Below are positions 38,451 through 43,312 of a DNA stretch of 43,312 bases, piece after piece. The stretch is from Butyricicoccus_A sp963620595 (GTDB lineage: Bacteria > Bacillota > Clostridia > Oscillospirales > Butyricicoccaceae). The stretch is taken from contig CAVFAY010000021.1 in the NCBI GenBank assembly GCA_963620595.1, positions 1 through 43,312 of the forward strand, in the 5' to 3' direction. The notes below the pieces were generated by a model that had not been told where the DNA came from, searched no databases, and worked only from the letters and a program-made list of their open reading frames with translations. Made by a program: the position numbers and the translations under genes. Within the stretch, counting starts at the first letter, position 1. Each line of letters opens with the position of its first letter.

Positions 38451-40418
38451 TTGGAGAAAAAACCGTTTTATATAACTACTCCGATTTACTACCCGTCTGA
38501 TAACCTGCATATCGGTCATTGCTACTGCACGGTAGCGACTGATACCATGGCTCGCTTTAAGCGCCTGAAGGGCTATGATGTCATGTTTCTGACCGGTACT
38601 GATGAGCATGGTCAGAAAATTGAGGACAAGGCAAAGGAAGCTGGCGTTACACCGAAGGAATTTGTCGATAAGATTGTAAGCGGCGTCAAGGATCTGTGGA
38701 AGCTGATGAATATTTCCAATGATCGCTTTATCCGTACGACAGATCCGTATCATGAAGAAGCTGTTCAGAAGATTTTCGAGCGTTTGAAGAATCAGGGCGA
38801 TATTTACAAGTCCGTATACAAGGGCAAGTACTGTAAGCCGTGTGAGTCGTTCTGGACTGAGACACAGCTGGTAGACGGCAAGTGCCCAGATTGCGGCCGT
38901 GAGGTTGTAGACGCAGAGGAAGAGGCATATTTCTTCCGTCTTTCCAAGTATCAGGATCGCATCATCAAGCTGTATGAGGAACATCCGGACTGGCTGGAGC
39001 CGTCCTCCCGTGCACATGAGATGCTCAACAACTTCATCAAGCCGGGCTTGGAGGATACCTGTGTATCCCGTACCAGCTTTAACTGGGGCGTTCCGGTGCT
39101 GTCTGACCCGAAACATGTCGTTTATGTATGGATTGACGCGCTGACCAACTACATCACAGCTCTGGGCTATGAGAACGAGCAGTACAACGACTTTGAGAAG
39201 TTCTGGCCTGCTGATGTTCATTTCATCGGCAAGGAAATTGTGCGTTTCCATTCGATTCTGTGGCCGGCAATTTTGATGGCTCTGGATCTGCCGCTGCCGA
39301 AGAAGGTTTATGGCCATGGATGGTTGCTGCTGGATGGCGGCAAGATGTCCAAATCTAAGGGTAATGTGGTTGATCCGGTATTCCTGTGTGAGCGTTACGG
39401 CGTAGATACCCTGCGTTACTTCCTGATGCGTGAGTTCCCGTTTGGTTCCGATGGTGCATTCTCCAATGAGGCACTGATTAACCGTATTAACTCGGATCTG
39501 GCAAACGATCTGGGCAATCTGGTATCCCGTACCGTATCTATGGTCGAAAAGTACTTTGACGGCACACTCCCGGCAGAGCAGACCGCAGATCCGCTGGACG
39601 ATGAACTGGTTTCGATGGCTTCTGCTCTGCGCGACAAGTATGATGGCATCATGGAGTCATATGCATTCCAGGACGGCGTGATTGAGATCTTCAAGGTTGT
39701 CTCTCGTGCAAATAAGTACATTGATGAGACGGCTCCGTGGGTACTGGCAAAGGATGAGGCAAACAAGCCGCGTCTGGCTCGCGTTATGTATAACCTGCTG
39801 GAGACCATCCGCATTTGCGGCATTTTGCTGACCCCGTATATGCCGGATTCTGCGGAGAAGATTCGTGAGCAGATCGGTGCAGACGAATCTGTATATAACT
39901 GGGAGACTGCTGGCGTGTATGGTTCTCTGCCGCAGACGGTTACCGTGCACAAGGGTGCTGCGCTGTTCCCGCGCATTGACATGAACAAGGAACTGGCATT
40001 CCTGGAAGACCGCATGGCAAAGCAGAAGAAAGCAGCAGAAAAGGCTGCCAAGAAAGAGGAAAAGGCAGCAAAGAAAGAGGAGAAGAATCTGGAAGGCGTC
40101 ATGATCGGCATTGACGATTTCGCCAAGGTTGAGCTCAAGACCGCGAAGATTCTGTCCTGTGAGCCGGTGAAGAAGTCGGACAAGCTGCTGTGCTTACAGG
40201 TTGAGCTGGGCGAAGAGAAGCGCCAGATTGTATCCGGCATCGCCGAGTACTATAAGCCGGAAGACATGGTCGGCAAGACCGTGATTGTTGTCTCGAACCT
40301 CAAGCCGGCAAAGCTGCGCGGCGTAGAAAGCCAGGGCATGATTCTAGCAGCAGATACACCGGACGGCATACAGGTTGTCTTTGCAGACGGCATTCCGTCT
40401 GGCTGCAAGATCAGATAA
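38451..40418 (+). CDS. metG: Methionyl-tRNA synthetase
   Basis: 655 residues. Charges tRNA-Met. HIGH motif (N-L-H-I-G-H), KMSKS loop (G-G-K-M-S-K-S-K-G-N) and a zinc knuckle (C-K-P-C...C-P-D-C-G). A Lys/Glu-rich linker joins the catalytic core to a C-terminal tRNA-binding (EMAP-II-like) domain starting near I-D-D-F-A-K-V-E-L. The start is TTG behind AAAGGAG. The tatD gene, a usual neighbour, lies downstream after an inserted merR-ybjQ pair. Confidence 0.97.
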   Translation: MEKKPFYITTPIYYPSDNLHIGHCYCTVATDTMARFKRLKGYDVMFLTGTDEHGQKIEDKAKEAGVTPKEFVDKIVSGVKDLWKLMNISNDRFIRTTDPYHEEAVQKIFERLKNQGDIYKSVYKGKYCKPCESFWTETQLVDGKCPDCGREVVDAEEEAYFFRLSKYQDRIIKLYEEHPDWLEPSSRAHEMLNNFIKPGLEDTCVSRTSFNWGVPVLSDPKHVVYVWIDALTNYITALGYENEQYNDFEKFWPADVHFIGKEIVRFHSILWPAILMALDLPLPKKVYGHGWLLLDGGKMSKSKGNVVDPVFLCERYGVDTLRYFLMREFPFGSDGAFSNEALINRINSDLANDLGNLVSRTVSMVEKYFDGTLPAEQTADPLDDELVSMASALRDKYDGIMESYAFQDGVIEIFKVVSRANKYIDETAPWVLAKDEANKPRLARVMYNLLETIRICGILLTPYMPDSAEKIREQIGADESVYNWETAGVYGSLPQTVTVHKGAALFPRIDMNKELAFLEDRMAKQKKAAEKAAKKEEKAAKKEEKNLEGVMIGIDDFAKVELKTAKILSCEPVKKSDKLLCLQVELGEEKRQIVSGIAEYYKPEDMVGKTVIVVSNLKPAKLRGVESQGMILAADTPDGIQVVFADGIPSGCKIR

Positions 40419-40450
40419 ATAAAACATTCCTTCGGATAGAAGGATGACAG

Positions 40451-40507
40451 GAAGGCTCGATGATTCCGCGGTGGGATTTTCGAGCCTTCTGTATCTCAAT
40501 TTTTTTC
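40451..40507 (+). terminator. Terminator after metG
   Basis: GAAGGCTCGA (40451-40460) / TCGAGCCTTC (40480-40489), 19-nt loop, then a T-run from 40500. A smaller hairpin TCCTTC/GAAGGA lies at 40428-40444. Confidence 0.75.
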
Positions 40508-40526
40508 TCTTTTTTGAACAAATCTC

Positions 40527-40557
40527 TTGACCTTCCACCTTGTGGAAGCTGTATAAC
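40527..40557 (+). promoter_or_regulatory. MerR-type promoter and operator
   Basis: TTGACC (40527-40532) and TATAAC (40552-40557) are 19 bp apart, the overlong spacer that MerR activators correct. The dyad CTTCCAC/GTGGAAG (40532-40538, 40542-40548) fills the spacer. Confidence 0.88.
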
Positions 40558-40589
40558 AAAGAAAACAGAGAACACAGGGAGGATTTTCG

Positions 40590-41231
40590 ATGAAGATCAA
40601 GCAGGTAGAGGAGCTGGTCGGCATCACCCGCAAAAACATTCGGTTCTATGAGGAACAGGGGTTGCTGCAGGTGGCACGGGCGGATAACGGATACCGCGAG
40701 TATCATATGGAGGATGTCCGCAGACTGCAGCAGATTCGCCTGCTGCGCAAGCTGGCGGTTCCGCTGGAAGACATTCGGGCACTGTTTGCCGGAACGCTTC
40801 GTCTGGATACCTGCCTTTCGCGGCAGATGATGCAGTACGAGCGGCAAAAGCGCGATCTCGATCAGATGACGAAATTTTGTGAGATGCTGATGCGGGAAAA
40901 CACCTCTCTACAATCTCTGGATGCGGAGCTTTGTCTGGAACAGATGGAGCATCTGGAAAAGGAGGGAACCAGCTTTATGGATGTCAACACGACGGATGTA
41001 AAGAAAAAACGCAGAAACGGCGCCGTGCTCGGTGCGGTATTTATGATCTGCGTGATGTTCGCGGTGATTGCTCTTATAGTATGGGCAAACACACAAGAAA
41101 AAATGCCGCTTCCCGTATTGGGGATTGGCATCGGGATTCCGCTCGTTATCATTGTCGGTGTGCTGATCGCTCTGCGCAGCAGACTCAAAGAGATTCAAGG
41201 AGGAGAAGAAGATGAAGCTGCTAAGTATTGA
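40590..41231 (+). CDS. MerR-family regulator with two C-terminal membrane helices
   Basis: 213 residues. The N-terminal MerR helix-turn-helix (V-E-E-L-V-G-I-T-R-K-N-I-R-F-Y-E-E-Q-G-L-L) and a coiled coil occupy about 120 residues. No Cys-rich metal loop follows. Instead there are two hydrophobic helices (about residues 144-170 and 178-200). This would tether the regulator to the membrane, unlike normal MerR proteins. Its own operator lies just upstream, so it is autoregulated and probably controls ybjQ. The ybjQ start is inside its last codons. Confidence 0.85.
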   Translation: MKIKQVEELVGITRKNIRFYEEQGLLQVARADNGYREYHMEDVRRLQQIRLLRKLAVPLEDIRALFAGTLRLDTCLSRQMMQYERQKRDLDQMTKFCEMLMRENTSLQSLDAELCLEQMEHLEKEGTSFMDVNTTDVKKKRRNGAVLGAVFMICVMFAVIALIVWANTQEKMPLPVLGIGIGIPLVIIVGVLIALRSRLKEIQGGEEDEAAKY

Positions 41232-41529
41232 GTATATTCCGAATGCCGAAATTGAAGCATTGGGAATGGTAAAGGGAACCATCGTTCAGACCAAAAATGT
41301 CGGAAAAGACTTTATGGCGGGCATGAAAACACTGGTCGGCGGAGAAATCGTCGGCTACACGCAGATGCTGGAAGAAGCGCGGCAGATTGCCGTAAAACGC
41401 ATGGTGGATGAAGCAAAGGCGCTGGGCGCGGATGCCATCATCGGTGTGCGGTATGGCTCGTCACAGGTGATGGCGGGCGCTGCGGAGGTTATTGCCTATG
41501 GAACAGCGGTGCGTATCCTGAATAAATAA
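41212..41529 (+). CDS. YbjQ-family protein (UPF0145)
   Basis: 105 residues, alpha/beta, with E-A-L-G-M-V-K-G-T, A-K-A-L-G-A-D-A-I-I-G-V-R-Y and the Y-G-T-A-V end typical of the family, whose function is not known despite the old 'heavy-metal-binding' label. It overlaps the merR gene by 20 nt with AGGAGGAG inside that gene, so it is co-translated. Confidence 0.88.
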   Translation: MKLLSIEYIPNAEIEALGMVKGTIVQTKNVGKDFMAGMKTLVGGEIVGYTQMLEEARQIAVKRMVDEAKALGADAIIGVRYGSSQVMAGAAEVIAYGTAVRILNK

Positions 41530-41543
41530 GAAAGGAAACAGAT

Positions 41544-42335
41544 ATGCTGTTTGACACGCATGCACATTATGATGACATCTGGTTTGACGCGGATCGGGAG
41601 CAATTGCTTTCGTTGATGCAGGAGCATAACGTCGGATTGATTCTCAATCCGGGCTGTGATGTGGAAACATCGAAAACCGCGGTGCAGCTGGCACATACCT
41701 ATGACTTTATGTATGCCGCTGTTGGCATCCATCCGGAGTACAGCGTTGGCGTCACGGATGCAGATATTGACACCATTCGCGCGCTGGCGGCAGACCCAAA
41801 GGTCAAGGCAATCGGAGAGATTGGCTTGGATTATTATTGGGAGAAGCGTTCGCCGGAGACCACTCCGCCGCGCGAACAGCAGAAATTCCTGCTGCGCAAG
41901 CAATTGGAATTGGCGCGGGAGCTGCAGTTGCCGGTCATTATTCATGACCGAGATGCCCATGAAGACTGTTTTGAGATTGTAAAGGATTACGCAGACCTCA
42001 AGGGCGTCTACCACTGCTATTCCGGCAGTCTGGAAATGGCGAAGGAGATTCTCAAGTTGGGATGGAATTTGTCGTTTACCGGCGTGATTACCTACGGCAG
42101 AGCAAAAAAGGCGCGCCGCGTCATCGAGGGAATCCCGATGGATCGCATCATGATTGAGACCGACAGCCCGTATCTGACGCCGGAGCCGGAACGGCTTGCA
42201 GAGGGACGCGTTCGCAACAGCTCGCTATTTGTCCATCGAGTAGCAGAACAAATTGCAAACTTCAAAGGATTGACTATACAAGAAGTTGAAGACATCACGA
42301 CAACGAACGGAAAAAATTTTTTTGGAATTATATAG
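41544..42335 (+). CDS. tatD: TatD-family metal-dependent hydrolase/DNase
   Basis: 263 residues. Metal ligands D-T-H-A-H-Y, G-E-I-G-L-D-Y-Y-W, the H in I-I-H-D-R, H-C-Y-S-G and E-T-D-S-P-Y-L-T-P-E match the TatD active site (3'-5' exonuclease/deoxyribonuclease activity known in the family). It begins 14 nt after ybjQ with AAAGGAA upstream. A weak hairpin with T-run at 42338-42357 may end the transcript. Confidence 0.93.
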   Translation: MLFDTHAHYDDIWFDADREQLLSLMQEHNVGLILNPGCDVETSKTAVQLAHTYDFMYAAVGIHPEYSVGVTDADIDTIRALAADPKVKAIGEIGLDYYWEKRSPETTPPREQQKFLLRKQLELARELQLPVIIHDRDAHEDCFEIVKDYADLKGVYHCYSGSLEMAKEILKLGWNLSFTGVITYGRAKKARRVIEGIPMDRIMIETDSPYLTPEPERLAEGRVRNSSLFVHRVAEQIANFKGLTIQEVEDITTTNGKNFFGII

Positions 42336-42397
42336 CAGGCATTTTGTGCTTTTTTCGGAAAAACTGCATGAAACGTTCACATATGTGTCACAAAAGC

Positions 42398-42411
42398 TGA
42401 AAACGTTTTCA
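42398..42411 (+). promoter_or_regulatory. CcpA catabolite-responsive element (cre)
   Basis: TGAAAACGTTTTCA is a perfect palindrome and fits the cre consensus TGWAANCGNTNWCA at every position. It ends 8 bp before the -35, centred about 50 bp upstream of the predicted start, where cre sites tend to activate rather than repress. A second palindrome CACATATGTG lies at 42378-42387. Confidence 0.75.
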
Positions 42412-42419
42412 CAGTCTGT

Positions 42420-42448
42420 TTGACAGAGGAGAATAATATCTGTATACT
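42420..42448 (+). promoter_or_regulatory. Promoter of the leucine-rich-repeat gene
   Basis: TTGACA (42420-42425), 17-bp spacer, TATACT (42443-42448). Confidence 0.85.
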
Positions 42449-42492
42449 ATGTACAAATCATTTCATTGTACCATTGTAACAAGGAGGAGACT

Positions 42493-43312
42493 ATGAAAAG
42501 AAAGACAAGTGCGCTTTTGCTGAGTGCAGTAATGACACTTGGTGTGACTCCATATGCATTTGCAGGAGACATCACCGCCAACGAACAAGTTGTAGCAGTT
42601 TCGAACTCACAGGATGTGTCGCTCCGATACACAAGTACGGACGGAACCGTTTCCTATGTGTTGTATACGGATGGAAGCCTTGTAATCAGTGGTACAGGGG
42701 TTATTGATGCAAATACTGCTTCGATACTCGTTACAAATCGAGGGAAAATAACGTCTGTTACAATTGAGTCGGGCATTAGAGGGATCGCCGAGAGTGCATT
42801 TTATAATTGCACAAAGGTATCAAGCGTTTCTATTCCAGATACTGTAACGGACATTGGTAAGACTGCATTTTATGGTTGCTCTAATCTGAAAAGCGTGAAA
42901 CTTCCGGCTGGACTGACAGCTATTCCTGAAGGGGTCTTCTCCGAATGTGAAAACCTTGAGAGCATTGAGATTCCGGAAGGTGTAACGACAATTGGCGAGC
43001 AGGCATTTAACAGATGCAAGAAACTGTCCAGTGTAACCATGCCAACAAGCGTAACAAAAATTTGTGGTTGGGCATTTGGAGAGGTATATCCGGAGAATTT
43101 GGTCATCCAGTATGCGGGTACTAAGAAAGAGTGGAATGCCATTGAAATCGATACGAAGTGTAATTACTGGTGGTATGATGACGATACTACAGCACAAGTG
43201 ATTTACAACGGACAAGAAGAATGCAATCATTCTTACACATATGACCTCGTTGATTCCGTCAAGTGGAGCGATGACTACAAGTCGGCAAAGGTAGAGTTTG
43301 TTTGCCAGACCT
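42493..43312 (+). CDS. Secreted BspA-type leucine-rich-repeat protein (3' end outside window)
   Basis: 273 codons are visible with no stop. A cleavable signal peptide (K-R-K then a hydrophobic core, ending P-Y-A-F-A) is followed by a beta-rich region and LRR_5 repeats of the pattern I-x-x-x-A-F-x-x-C-x-x-L-x-S-V-x-I-P (about residues 95-190). Then comes the usual capping segment with Y-A-G-T-K-K-E-W-N-A-I. Such proteins are surface or secreted binding proteins in gut bacteria. AAGGAGGAG lies 3-8 nt before the ATG. Confidence 0.88.
   Translation, partial: MKRKTSALLLSAVMTLGVTPYAFAGDITANEQVVAVSNSQDVSLRYTSTDGTVSYVLYTDGSLVISGTGVIDANTASILVTNRGKITSVTIESGIRGIAESAFYNCTKVSSVSIPDTVTDIGKTAFYGCSNLKSVKLPAGLTAIPEGVFSECENLESIEIPEGVTTIGEQAFNRCKKLSSVTMPTSVTKICGWAFGEVYPENLVIQYAGTKKEWNAIEIDTKCNYWWYDDDTTAQVIYNGQEECNHSYTYDLVDSVKWSDDYKSAKVEFVCQT

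Noticed and set aside
1..43312. CRISPR array, tRNA or rRNA genes, insertion sequences
   Set aside because: I looked for regularly spaced repeats, tRNA-like CCA-ended cloverleaves (only tmRNA found) and transposase motifs and saw none.

Overview
The window reads as a chromosome segment of an anaerobic, low-to-medium GC Firmicute of class Clostridia. An Oscillospiraceae/Butyricicoccus-Agathobaculum type gut bacterium is my best guess. The basis is RNase Y, SmpB/tmRNA, the YloU-FakA pair, a LexA/RecG pair, EIIA- and CcpA-style signals, BspA-like leucine-rich repeats, strong GGAGG ribosome sites, and the start of a 4-hydroxybutyrate fermentation cluster. The species assignment is inference; gene content and motifs are read from the sequence.

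Layout. 1-1.4 kb (minus): the N-terminus of a 4-hydroxybutyryl-CoA dehydratase and a complete 4-hydroxybutyrate dehydrogenase, two steps of the succinate/4-aminobutyrate to butyrate route. 1.9-8.7 kb: a YhaN-like ATPase, RNase Y (minus), then pgeF, an oligopeptide-type binding lipoprotein and a DUF3783 gene. 8.8-9.9 kb: a NiCo-type riboswitch with its own terminator in front of a CDF metal exporter. 9.9-13.8 kb: a visibly more AT-rich accessory block (XRE regulator, TPR/NPCBM-like lipoprotein, YD-repeat surface protein, zinc-ribbon membrane protein). 13.8-20.6 kb: recG-lexA (minus, SOS operator on the promoter), then YloU/FakA/Pth (plus), a promoter-plus-terminator orphan small RNA, and ssrA-smpB (minus). 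20.8-24.1 kb: a PfkB sugar kinase and nadB-nadC.

24.1-25.1 kb is the most unusual stretch. It holds several stacked terminator hairpins, an autoregulated-looking XRE gene, and a compact locus with all the architecture of a type I toxin-antitoxin system: a 28-codon ORF with a hidden Shine-Dalgarno, 5'-3' long-range mRNA pairing, and a convergent antisense RNA driven by consensus -35 and -10 boxes. 25.1-29.0 kb (minus): a membrane-anchored protein of unknown function, a half-size TSUP transporter pair, an EIIA-Glc-like protein lacking the phosphorylatable histidine, an unknown anchored helical protein, and prfB without its frameshift. 29.3-42.3 kb: secA, a membrane protein, a zinc-dependent phospholipase C-like gene (minus), ychF, a VanW-family wall protein, a DUF975 protein, metG, a membrane-tethered MerR regulator with its typical 19-bp-spaced promoter, ybjQ and tatD. 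42.3 kb to the end: a promoter preceded by a perfect CcpA cre site driving a secreted leucine-rich-repeat protein that runs off the window.

Most genes are housekeeping and intact. I saw no tRNA or rRNA gene, no CRISPR array, no transposase and no phage structural gene. Many starts were moved downstream from the longest possible ORF because ribosome sites, promoters or riboswitches occupy the upstream part.
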